Source: Mrakia gelida
Taxonomy: Eukaryota > Basidiomycota > Tremellomycetes > Cystofilobasidiales > Mrakiaceae
DNA length: 64,000 nucleotides
Assembly (NCBI GenBank): GCA_024345305.1
Contig: BRON01000009.1
Location: forward strand, 620,001 to 684,000
Direction of reading: 5' to 3'
Shown here piece by piece: positions 50,558 through 60,461 of this stretch. A model generated the notes under the pieces. That model was not told the origin of the DNA, did no database searches, and saw nothing but the letters and a program-made list of their open reading frames with translations. A program made the translations under genes and the position numbers. Positions within the stretch are counted from its first letter, which is position 1, and the number at the start of each line of letters is the position of its first letter.

Positions 50558-53060
50558 ATGTCTTCCGTTTCCTCTTCCGATGGCGCTCTGGATGTTCCTG
50601 TGATTATTCCTACGATGGCTACTGAGGCGCTTGACAGTCCTCTCTGGCAGGAGAGATCAGTGAGTCCTTTGACCGAGCTCCTTCCTTCCCTCGTTCGTTC
50701 TTCCCTCGACTGACTTCCCCCTTCCCTCGCTTGCTTCTTTGCAGGTCTTCGTTGGTGGTCGTACGTCTCTTACTTCTTCCCTTCTTCGCTCTTTCTTCCT
50801 GTAGAGAAACGAGAACGAGCGGACTCGTCTGCTTCCACCTCAGCTGACCTCTCCCTTCCCGCCCCTTCCCCCTCTCTCTTCTCTCTCGTCCCTTTGTCAG
50901 TTCCCGAGACTCATCGAGCTGGTCAAATGGTGTTTGGGATGGTCAAAGGACTTGGATCTGTTACTTCGATTCGGAATGGATCCAGTGGAGCTCGGAATCC
51001 TCACTTCACCATCATCTCATTCCAATCAGCTTCCCAAGCCAGACGATGCGCAGAACAACTCAAGACTCCCTCCTCGCTCATCCCACCAGGCCTGCAACCA
51101 TCAGCGGTCACCTTGGATCATGTAGAGTTCGCGAGAGCTAGAGTTGGAAGACCCTTCTTTCCTCCAGGTAAGCTCACTCCTTCGTTTTGAGCGACGAGAG
51201 AAGAAACGAGAGCGAGCTGACCTCTCTTCGCTCCTTCCTCCCTCTCCTCGTTCTCGTTCTTCAGGTGCCGCTCTTCCTCCCCTTCCCGCCAACCACAACA
51301 ACAACAACAACATCCGAAACAGCCTGCCACCTCCTCCCTCAGGTCCTCGAACGCTCCCTCCCTTCCAACCTCCTCCTCCTCCTCCCACCTCCCTTCCCAA
51401 CCGTCCTCCCGTCCCTCTCCTCGCCAACGGTCAACCCATCCCTCCTTACGGAGTAGGAGGAGTCGGAAACGGCTTTGGAAGTGGGAACGGACACGGCCAC
51501 AACGGCTCAGGAGGTCCTTCCCCTTCTCCAGTCCTCATCAACCCCAACTTCAACGGCAACGGCGCTCAGAGCTACTCTCGACCTCGAGAAGACTCGTCAA
51601 CCTCCTCGTCCCACCATGGAAGTCCCGTCGGGGAGGATCGTACTGGATCACCCGCTGGGCCTCGAGGAGGAATGAGATCGGACACCATCCCTGGAGTCCC
51701 TACCAGTCGAGTCCCTTCGTCGTCCAACAACAACAACTCCTCGTCGACGGCTGCTGAGATCCACATCACCGGTCCTCCCTCCCCTACCATCTCCAACGGA
51801 ACGATGAGAGCCTTCCCTCCCTCTCCCGACAAAGGATCCCCTCCCACTCTTCCCACTACTCAATCGAAACCCTCGTCTCCCAACAAACTCAACGGTACCA
51901 CCCCCGCCAACGGAATCGTCGCTCCTCTTCCTCCCTCCCTCTTCACTCCTCCCACCTCCGCCGAGGACCTCGCCTCGAAGCTCAAGCTGGCGGAGTTGAA
52001 GCTCGCTGAGCTGACGGCTCAGGCGAAGTTGGCTGAGGGACATCTGGATCTGGTCAAGAGGGCGGCGAAGAGGAAGGAAGGGGAGCAGGAGAGGGAGTTG
52101 GCTGTTTTGAGGAGGGAGTTGGAGGGAGCTAAGAGGTCGGCGGTGGAGATGCAGATGAAGGCTGCTACGACGCAGAGGTGAGTGCTTTCTTTCTTCGTCT
52201 TCTTGTTTGTGAACCGGGAAAGAATGGAGGGAAGGAGAGGAGGGGATGGTGCGTTTTGTGGTGTGTTGATCGCGTCTCCGCTCGCGTGCGGTTTTCTGTC
52301 GCTTTCTTTTCTTCGTTGCAGACTCGTCGAACGCATCGCTCGCGAAGACGACAAGATCGGACTTTCCCTTTCCCTGATCGAGAACCTCGCTCATCGAGCT
52401 CGAGTCAACCCTGGTCCTCAAGGCGGTTTGTTTTACCTCCCCTTCCCTTCTCTCATCCTCCCCCTCTCCCTTTCACGCTGTCGAGGGCGCTCGAAGACTG
52501 ACTAGCCAACCCATCCACCGCCTCCACCCTTCCCCCCATCGACTCTCTCACCCCTCCTCCCTCGTTTTTACCCTTTCCCTTGTTCTTCGAAAGCAGTTCT
52601 TCCACCGATTCCAGCAGGCTACGACCTTTCCCGTCTCTCGTCCTCGTCCTCCCCCTCCCGAGTCTCGTCCACCATCCTTTCTCATCTCCCTTCTTCCACC
52701 TCCTACGCCATTTCCAACTCCCACTCCTCCTCCTCCTCGCGCTCGAACGGAACCTCCAGCAACAAACGACACCAGGACGAGCGAGATCGAGATCGAGACG
52801 AGGAAGATCGTCCTTCGTCGAGGCCGAGCAAGCATTCTCGGCTTTCCTCTTCTTCCAACACTGCTAGCACTCCTTCTACTTCTTCCTCTTCTTCTACTAG
52901 TGTTGCGAAGGGCGGCGCTGGAGCTGGGGAGGTCGTGAGGGAGGCGGCGAAGAGGGAAGTCGAGGGTGGGATCTTGGGGATGGTCGGGAAGGCGTTCTCG
53001 TTCTTTCACTCCTCGTCTGGTGCGACGCCGGTGAGGGATGTCAAGATGGAGGAGGAGTAG
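50558..53060 (+). CDS. RRM-like RNA-binding protein with coiled coil and disordered regions
   Basis: The ATG at 50558 gives MSSVSSSDGALDVPVIIPTM. The next exons read RSVFVGG joined to LPETHRAGQMVFGMVKGLGS and later NPHFTIISFQSASQARRCAE, a plausible RRM. VFVGGLPE resembles RNP2 and HFTIISF occupies the RNP1 position, though the RNP1 core is degenerate. Pro-rich and Asn/Gly/Ser-rich linkers follow. Then comes a helical coiled-coil candidate (ASKLKLAELKLAELTAQAKL, EQERELAVLRRELEGAKRSA), a Ser-rich region and a charged end (DVKMEEE) at TAG 53058-53060. About 640 residues in seven or eight exons. The combination suggests an mRNA-binding scaffold; no orthologue name is recognised. The RRM assignment is by pattern only. 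Confidence 0.6.
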
Positions 53061-54132
53061 TTACCACGCCACACACATGCACGACTTCTCGCCCCTTCGT
53101 TTTCTAATAGCTCGTCTTCAGGAATTGTGAGTCGTCTTTCCGCTTTTCGTTTCGCGTCGCGCTCGCCCTCGCTGACTTCCTCCCCTTCTTCTTCCTGGAC
53201 GCGTCTTTGCAGCCCCTCGGTCTCTCACCCACATCTCACTCAATCCACTCGGTTCGCTTCCTCCATCCATCGTCGTCCCCCAACGGACCTTTCCTTTTGC
53301 GTTTCCCTTCGTTTCGTTTTGCGTCACCCCCTCTCTCATCCCTCCCTCTTTGCTCTTTTCCCTCGCTTCGCTTCGCTCGCATTCGCTCTTCTTGCTTTAC
53401 TTCTCTAGCTCCTTCTCGCTCCTCTCTAGTTGACCTTCCCCTTCCTTTTCTTACCCCCTCGCTTTCGCTTCGTCGGGCTGGGTGGGCGGGACGACGGATG
53501 GGTCCCCTTTCGCTTCTCTTCTCTTGCTCCTTCTTTTTGACTCTACTCCTTACTCATGGCGCTATCACCCTCTCGGACTTGGCATGATCCTGTTCCTCGA
53601 AAGTCTTCGAGGGAAGGAGCTGTGAGGAGGCGAGATGAACCGAGACGTGAAGAAAACGAGGACGGCGCTCGTCTCTCCCGAACCAAACTTCGTCTTCGCT
53701 GACTCCTCAATCTTTCGAGCTCAACGGTTATTTGAACAGCAGGTCGGGAGGGGTTCCGAAGGTGAGCGCTCAGCGGAGCTCAGCCTCTCTTAACGTTCTC
53801 GCGACGAAGAAAGGACTGGGGGGCGTCGCGTCTTCGAGTAGCTCGAGCTCACCCGCTCCTCCTCCCTTCTCATCCTACGGAAATCCTTCTCGACCAGCGT
53901 TCAGTCTGCTCTCAGAAAATCGACGACTCTTCCTGCCTCGGCTGGTTGAGCTTTGTGCCGACGAAGGAAGGAGAAAAATCGCCATCAGCCTATCTCCGAA
54001 GGCGCGACTTCGACTCCTCCTCGCGCTGCCGATGGCGACTCGCCTCCATCCCTTTCTTGATCAGCAGCGCTCGTCCTGGCTTCCTTCCTTTCTCCCATCA
54101 AACCATCACCCACCGCTTCCCTTTCTCCAAAA
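53061..54132 (+). other. 1.07-kb intergenic region with intron-like leader signals
   Basis: This is the longest gap in the window. No ATG-started gene is supported. A perfect intron-like unit (GTGAGT at about 53117, CTGAC, TTTGCAG at about 53213) lies just after the RRM-gene stop, suggesting a spliced 3' UTR. An open frame without ATG spans about 53732-54136 and ends over the dioxygenase start. CT-rich tracts dominate 53250-53530. The promoter of the dioxygenase gene is presumably in the right half. Confidence 0.4.
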
Positions 54133-56516
54133 ATGACCTCTTCCTCCCCCGTCACCGAACAAATCTACGGAACCGCTGAACACCCTTACTCAACTCTTCC
54201 CGAAACGCAGGTTGAGAATCGTGAGTTCGTTTCGTTGCTCGAGGGCGAAAGGGCGCTGGGGCTGAAGTTGAGCTGATTTTGGGGCTTGGTTTTTGGTGGG
54301 TGGAAAGTGGCCTACGCGGACTTGGTGAACATCGATCTGTCGAAGTTCGATGAGCCTGGAGGGAAGGAGGAACTGGCTAGGCAGTTGAAGGTGAGTGAGG
54401 AGAAGAGATCGGATCGAGCCGAAGAAAGGACTTCATTCCTTGCCATCTCGCTGACTTTTTCCTTGTCCCCCCTTCTCTTCTTCCTCCTTCCTTTCCCTTC
54501 GTGATGATGGTCGTGCGCTCGTAGGATGGAGTGCACTCTGTTGGTGAGTTTGGTCTCGTCTCGTTGTAACTCTCTTGCTCGCCCTCGCTGGCCTTTCAGC
54601 CCATCCTCTGAGCGAATCGCTGATCTCTCTCCTTCTTCGGTGGTCTGCGTGTAGGCTTCTTCTACGTCACCAACTTCGGTATCTCGCAGGAGCGAGTGGA
54701 CAAGCAGTTCGCTATCGGAAAGGAGGTGCGTCGTTCGCGTTCATCCATCGTCGTTTCCTCCTCCCTTCTTCTACAGCTTCTGACATCCCTCGTCCTCATC
54801 GACTCCCGACTGCAATCTTCGGTTCGTGTACAGTTCTTCGATCTTCCTTTCGAGGAGAAGGAGGTGCGTTTTGCCTTGTCCCGTCACGCGTCGTCTCCCT
54901 CGCTTCGAATTCAACCATCTCGCTGACTCTTCTTCTCTCCCCTTATGTTCTCGAACACAGCCCTACGCTGCTGATCACAGAAACGGCGGCTACAACGGAT
55001 ATACTGGAAGGGAGCTGAAGCAGTGAGTCCGCTCGGAAACGAGCGAAGGGACGAGAAGAGCAAAATATTGAGCGCTGAGTTCAACGCGTCGCTCTCGTTT
55101 CGTTCCCACCTTCCTGTCTCAGCTTCAAGGAGCAGGACAAGGTCACTCCCACCCACCGAGGGAAGAACATTGAAGTCTACAACATCCCGAAGGTACGTTC
55201 CGTTCGCTCACTGAAGATCGGTCGCGAGACGAACAGAGGAGTGACGAAGCTGACGGTTTCGTCTCCTTCCCCTCGGTTCCATCTCACCTCTCCTCCTCCA
55301 GTTCACCCCCGACTTCGACGACTTCCACTCTCACCACCCTTCTCCCGTCGTCGCCAACTGGGACGAGATCAAGCAGTTCGGAAAGGACGTCCACACCAAC
55401 GTGATCAACAAGCTTCTCGTCCTCTTCGCCATCGTTCTCGAGCTCAAGGACGAGAACTACTTCGTCTCCCGACACCAGTACGATGAGAAGTCCGAGGATC
55501 GTGAGTTTGCTTCCGATTTAACTTGAGAGGCTCTTCCTTCGTTCGCACGTCTCGCTGACCTCTTCTTCGTTCTTTCCCCGCCCTCTCCAGACCTTCGATA
55601 CATGAAGTACAAGGCTCGATCCGAGGAGGAGAACGCCAAGGCTACTGGCCTCTACACCCAGGGTCACACGTGAGCCCGAATTGAGCGTTTCGGAGCAGCC
55701 AAGCGCGTGTGAGCGAGACGCGTCCTGACTTTGTTTTCCTTTCGCTCGTCCCTCCAGCGATCTCGGATCCGTCACTCTCCTGTTCCGACAGCCCGTCTTG
55801 GGTCTCCAAGTCCTCGCTCACGATGGAACTTGGCACTTCGTTAAGCCTCTCGCTGGATCTATCAGTGAGTCTTCGCGGACGACCCGACTTGTTCTTGATA
55901 GTCGCGACGCGTTCTTCGCTTCTGACCTCGATCTTACTCGATTTTTTTCCCTCAGCCGTCAACATCGCCGACACCCTCGATCTCCTTTCCGGAACCTACC
56001 TCAAGTCCTCTGTTCACCGAGTCATCGCTCCTCAGGTTGATCAGGCCAAGTTGGATCGAATCGGAGTCGTGAGTTGGATTTCCGCTCGCGTCTCGTTTCT
56101 CGCTTCTTCTCCCCAGTTCAGCTCACCCCTTCGCTTCTTCTTTCGATCCATCCAGCTCTACTTCGTCCGACCCAACAACCACGTTCTCGTCAAAGCCGTC
56201 GAGGACTCTCCCGTTCTCGCCAGCGAGAATCTGTACGAGAAGGTCAAGGATCTCCCGCACGAGACTAAGCCTATCACCATCGAGAGTGAGCTCAATTCTC
56301 GCCTCTCACATCCCCAGTTCGACTCCCTCTCTCGACACTAACTTTTGACTTCGTCCTTCGTTTGCAGCTTGGGTGAAGGAGCGGCAGAGACACATTTTCT
56401 CGCAGCAGGAGCGAGACAGGCAGGAGAACGCCGGCCAGGGAGCGACCGCTCAGGGTGCCGAGAGAAAGGACCTCGAGATCAACGTCGCCGGAATCCCTAC
56501 TAAGGTCTGGACGTAA
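54133..56516 (+). CDS. 2-oxoglutarate/Fe(II)-dependent dioxygenase, isopenicillin-N-synthase-like
   Basis: The ATG at 54133 gives MTSSSPVTEQIYGTAEHPYS. About ten exons run to TAA 56514-56516, near 400 residues. The N-terminal DIOX_N part reads YADLVNIDLSKFDEP, GVHSVGFFYVTNFGIS and FFDLPFEEKEPYA, the usual start of this superfamily. The double-stranded beta-helix supplies the iron ligands as H-T-D (TQGHTDLGSVTLLF) and the distal His (SSVHRVIAP). GLQVLAHDGTWHFVKPL lies between them. The Arg that usually binds 2-oxoglutarate in RxS is not clear after the distal His; LDRIGVLYFVRP is the equivalent strand. Fungal members include flavonoid, gibberellin and toxin pathway enzymes as well as housekeeping ones, so the substrate is unknown. 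No biosynthetic cluster surrounds it. Cytosolic, with no signal peptide. Confidence 0.85.
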
Positions 56517-57013
56517 AACGAGGGGGAAGACGCGACGCGTTTACTCTACTGTCTCCTTTGGGCCTTCTTTCTTTCTTTCTTAGCTTTCTCTTTTGACGCC
56601 TCCTTATGCCCATGACCGCCTTCTTGACTCGAGGACACGATCTTCGTTCAGCGAGTGAACTTTCGTCTCACGAGCTGGAGAACGGTCTGCAAAGAAGAGT
56701 CGCGACTCGCGAGTCGAGCCTGCGACGACGAAGCGAAGGCATCTCTCAGGAAATGCTTTCCTTCACCTCGACGTTTAGGACAGCTTGACACCGAGGTCCA
56801 TCTTTCAAACCCTACCAGCAGCTTTTCGACCCCTCAGTATGTTTTTTTTCCCTTCCTCCGGCCGGGTGACGTTGTGAGCCATTTCGAAGTCCGACTTTCG
56901 TGCTCAGCCCCTTTCGCTTCCTCCTTCTCGTTTGGTTTCCCACCACAACAACCTCAAACCCATCCAACCCCTGTTCCTACACCTACCCACCCCCTCAAAC
57001 ACTCTTAATCAAC
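56517..57013 (+). other. intergenic and leader of VWA gene
   Basis: No gene is supported. The interval contains the 3' UTR of the dioxygenase, then the VWA promoter. A T/C-rich segment including TTTTTTTTCCC lies at about 56839, and a CCCACC/ACC-rich leader (about 56938-57005) runs up to the ATG. Confidence 0.4.
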
Positions 57014-59953
57014 ATGGGTGAGATCCAGTGTCCCTCGAACTCGAGGGCTTCGCAGTGATGGAAAGTCGACGAGCTGACGGCTCACCATCTCCTTCCTTCC
57101 TTCTTCTTCCTCTCGCAGGATTGGCATCCAAGATGGCAGCAGCTCAGGCCGCTCAAGGAGGAGGAGGAGGAGCCCCTCCTCAAGGTGGACAGCAGCAGTC
57201 TTACGGTGCTCCTCCTCCTCAGCAGCAGCAGCAGCAGGGACAGCAGCAGTACGGGCAAGCTCCTGCCCCTCCCGGTGGAAGGCCTCTTCCTGGGTGAGCT
57301 CGCCCTTCCGCTTTCCGCTTCATGATCCTTCCTTCTGATGCGTCAGACCAGCTGCTAACTAGCCTTTCTATCATCTCGTCATTTCGCAGAGCTCCTGGAC
57401 AACCTCAGCAATCTCAGTACGGGTTCGTTTCGTTCTCCCGCCTTCCTTCTCTCCCGCTCGTCATCCTTGTTCGTTCTTTCGCCAAGCTAATTTTCGTCCA
57501 TTTTTCGGTCTTCGCGTCTTCAGTGCCCCTCCTTCTGGTAGCCAGCAGTACGGGTAAGTCAATTCTCAGCTTCTATATATCACTTTCGAGGCCCCATCGA
57601 CAACCAAGGAGACGGCAGCCGGATTCGGGATGTTGACCTCGTCTCTTCCCTCCGTCGACCCCTCCAGTGCTCCTCCTGGCGCTCCTCCTGGTCAGCAGTC
57701 CTACGGTCAACCTCCTCAGGGTCAGCAGGGTCAACAGTCTTACGGGTTCGTCGCCTCTCCCGTTTCAAAGATCTTCTCGAGCTCAGCTCTAGCCGCTCTC
57801 GAATTCGACCGAGCTCATCATCTCCTTCCCTCCTCGCGTTCAACAGAGCTCCTCCTGGTCAGCAGTCTTACGGACAGCAGGGACAACAGGGACAGCAGGG
57901 ACAGCAAGGGCAGCAGGGACAGTACGGGTGAGTCGAAACGCCAGCTCGTTCAGATTCGAGCTTCCCCAACACTTCTGACCGCTTCGCTCTTCGTCCGCGT
58001 TCGAACAGAGCTCCTCCTGGTCCCCCTCCCGGTCAGTACGGCCAGCCTCCTCAGGGACAGCAGCAGCAACAGTACGGGTGAGTCTAGTCCCATCAAGTCG
58101 CCCGCCGAGGTTCGTTTGCGTGTGCTGATCTCCTCGACTTGTTTGCTTCGAACGACAATTCAGAGCTCCTCCTCAGCAGCAACAGCAGCAGCAGCAGCAG
58201 CAGCGAACTGGTGCTCCTATGGACCCTCGACAGGTCGAAGGTATCCTTCAGCAGTGTGTCCAAGACGTAAGTGGCCTTTCATCGTTCTCTGATCGCGACG
58301 ACGAAAAGGGATCTGCGCACGAGCTCACGCGTCCACCCTTTCCCTCTTCGCGTCTCCTCAGCAAAACCTCGCCGCCTTCTTCCCTCCTGGATCTCTCGGA
58401 CCCATCGCCCAGAAGGTCGCCCAGAGTGGAGCTTTGGACACCATCGCCACCAACTGGTCGATGCCTAAGGAGCTCGCGACTGACTTGCTCAAGCTCGCGT
58501 TGTTCGACGTCGTGATCCTCGTCGACGATTCCGGTGAGTCGCATCTTCGATTCGGAGAGTCTTGTCTTCGCTCGACGACTTGCTGACCTAGCTTCTTCTG
58601 TTCGTTCTCACAGGATCCATGGCCTTCGAGGAGGGTGGAGAGCGAATCGACGACTTGAAGCTCATCCTGAGTCGAGTCGCTTTCGTTGCTGGTCTCTTGG
58701 ACGCCGACGGTATTCAAGTCAGGTTCCTCAACTCCAACGTCGAGGGAAACAACATCACCACCGAGCAGGGAGCTCTCGCTCTCTTGCAGCAGATCAAGTA
58801 CTCGGGTTTGACTCCTGTGAGTAGGATAGCAGTACACTGAACGTTGAGGAAAAGAGACGCGCTCGTTCCTTCGCGGCTGACTCGCTTTTTCCCTTCCGTT
58901 TTCATCAGCTTGGAACTTCCATGGACAAGAAGGTCATCCAGCCTCTTCTCCTTGGTCCTGCTCGAGCGGGTCGTCTCCAGAAGCCTGTTCTCATCGTGAG
59001 TCTTCGTTTCTCGCTCGCGTCTCGAGATCGAACGAACATTCGCTGACCTCCCATCCACTCGACTTCCTCAGATCGCTATCGTGAGTTGACGCGCCGCCTT
59101 GTGGTCGAGAAATCTAACGTCGCCGACGGTCGCTGACTCCCTTTCGTCCCTTCCTCGTTCCCACAGACCGACGTTCGTCCATCCATCGTTCGAACTCTCT
59201 AACTCTCTCCTCGGCGTCATTCTGACCTCGACATTCTTTTGTTTCGAACAGGGAACTCCTGCGGGAGAGGCTCGAGATCAGTGAGTTGGCGTCTTCTTCG
59301 ATCCCCTCCACCGACCGACTCGCGTGCTGAACTCCGTCCCGTTCTCCCTTTTTCAGCATCTTCCGAGTCATTCAGAACACCAACGCCGAGCTTCAGCGAA
59401 CTCGATACGGACCTGACGCCGTGTCATACCAGTTCGCACAGGTCGGAAACGACTTGAAGGTGCGTTTTCTTGAGGGTCGAATCAAGGAGGAAGAGCGAGG
59501 TTTGAGCGACGAGAGGGCTGAGGTGCTGAACTCTTCCGCGTTTCCCTTTTCGAACAGGCGCAAGCCTTCCTCGGAGAGCTCGATTCCCACCCCGCGATCG
59601 GTGGACTCGTCGATGGTACGTTATCTTCTCTTCTTGTGCGACGAGCAACGATGGCAGAGCCGAACGAAGGCGAAGTCAAACCGCGACTGACTCTCCGTCA
59701 ACCCCCTTCCCTATCCCGTTCCTTCCGTAACCACAGTCACCTCGAACTACGAGTCGGAGCAGGCTGAGATGATGCAGAAGAGCGGCATGGAGTAAGTCAA
59801 AATCGACTCGACGCGTCTTCGCTGCTTTCGCTTCGAACGCTGACTCTCTATCCTCGTTCGCTCTACAGTCTTACTCCCGAACTCTGGCTCGTCAAGCTCC
59901 TCATGGGAGGTATCGACTCGTCGTATGACGAGCAGGACGAGGTCCGACGATAA
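57014..59953 (+). CDS. VWA-domain protein with Pro/Gln/Gly/Tyr repeat N-terminus
   Basis: The first coding exon appears to be only ATGG (57014-57017), spliced to GATTGGCATCC, giving MGLASKMAAAQAAQ. A repetitive N-terminal region of APPGQQSYG-type units plus poly-Gln is built from at least six consecutive exons of the same phase (57390-57422, 57524-57553, 57668-57745, 57847-57927, 58009-58077, 58164-58266). A helical segment follows (VEGILQQCVQDQNLAAFFPP). Then comes a von Willebrand A domain with a MIDAS DDSGSM, TPLGTSMDKKV (MIDAS Thr) and ITDGTP. The last motif is assembled from 9-nt and 6-nt micro-exons. The C-terminus is LLMGGIDSSYDEQDEVRR, TAA 59951-59953. About 450 residues. No signal peptide, so an intracellular metal-dependent adhesion/scaffold role is inferred; family members in fungi are uncharacterised. 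Confidence 0.8.
57390..58266 (+). repeat. tandem array of same-phase repeat exons (APPG...QYG units)
   Basis: At least six successive exons each begin AGCTCC or TGC(C/T)CC (Ala-Pro-Pro), and five end CAGTACGG/TCTTACGG (Gln-Tyr-Gly or Ser-Tyr-Gly). All are joined in phase 2, so any exon can be skipped, lost or duplicated without shifting frame. Intervening introns differ in sequence and length. CAG-rich stretches encode poly-Gln in the last units. Confidence 0.8.
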
Positions 59954-60461
59954 ACGCAGTCTCGCTCGTTCCTTCTCCGTCGCGTTCACCATCGGAATAT
60001 CTTTCCTCATTCTTCTATACACATTCTAAGAGGGTGGAACCTCGTTTCCGTTTGTTTCTCGTACCTACCGTCCTCACAATCTAGTTATGTTTCTTGCCTT
60101 GCTCTCTTTCGAGCCCTTTCTGGACTTTCTCGATTCACGACTCTCTCAAACGCGTGAGCTCGAACGATCATGCAAGAGATGACACAGCTAAGAACAAGGC
60201 GAAGCAGGTTTGATAACCAAAATAAAAACTACCGACGAAGCTGAGGAGGAACAACGACGAACGTCGAATCGAAGGGCGGGATCGAAACGACGACCCGATC
60301 TCGACGCCTCAGTCGACGAGGAAAGTGGCGATCCTAGACGACGACGAGAGGTTAAGACAGCTTAACGAGTACCCAGCCTATGAGACTGAAGAGCGGGAAA
60401 GATAAGAAGAAACGATGTCAGCTCAAGAAGCAGCAGCGGTAAGACGAAAGGGCGACGCGAT
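59954..60461. other. convergent 3' intergenic region
   Basis: This lies between the VWA stop and the rhomboid-like stop. There is an A/G-rich segment around 60170-60420 and CT-rich sequence before it, consistent with two converging 3' UTRs. No gene seen. Confidence 0.5.

Noticed and set aside
53732..54136. Open frame of 134 codons directly before the dioxygenase start
   Set aside because: Starts at TTG, Ser/Arg/Leu-rich and overlaps the dioxygenase ATG; more likely leader sequence, though an upstream regulatory frame is not excluded.
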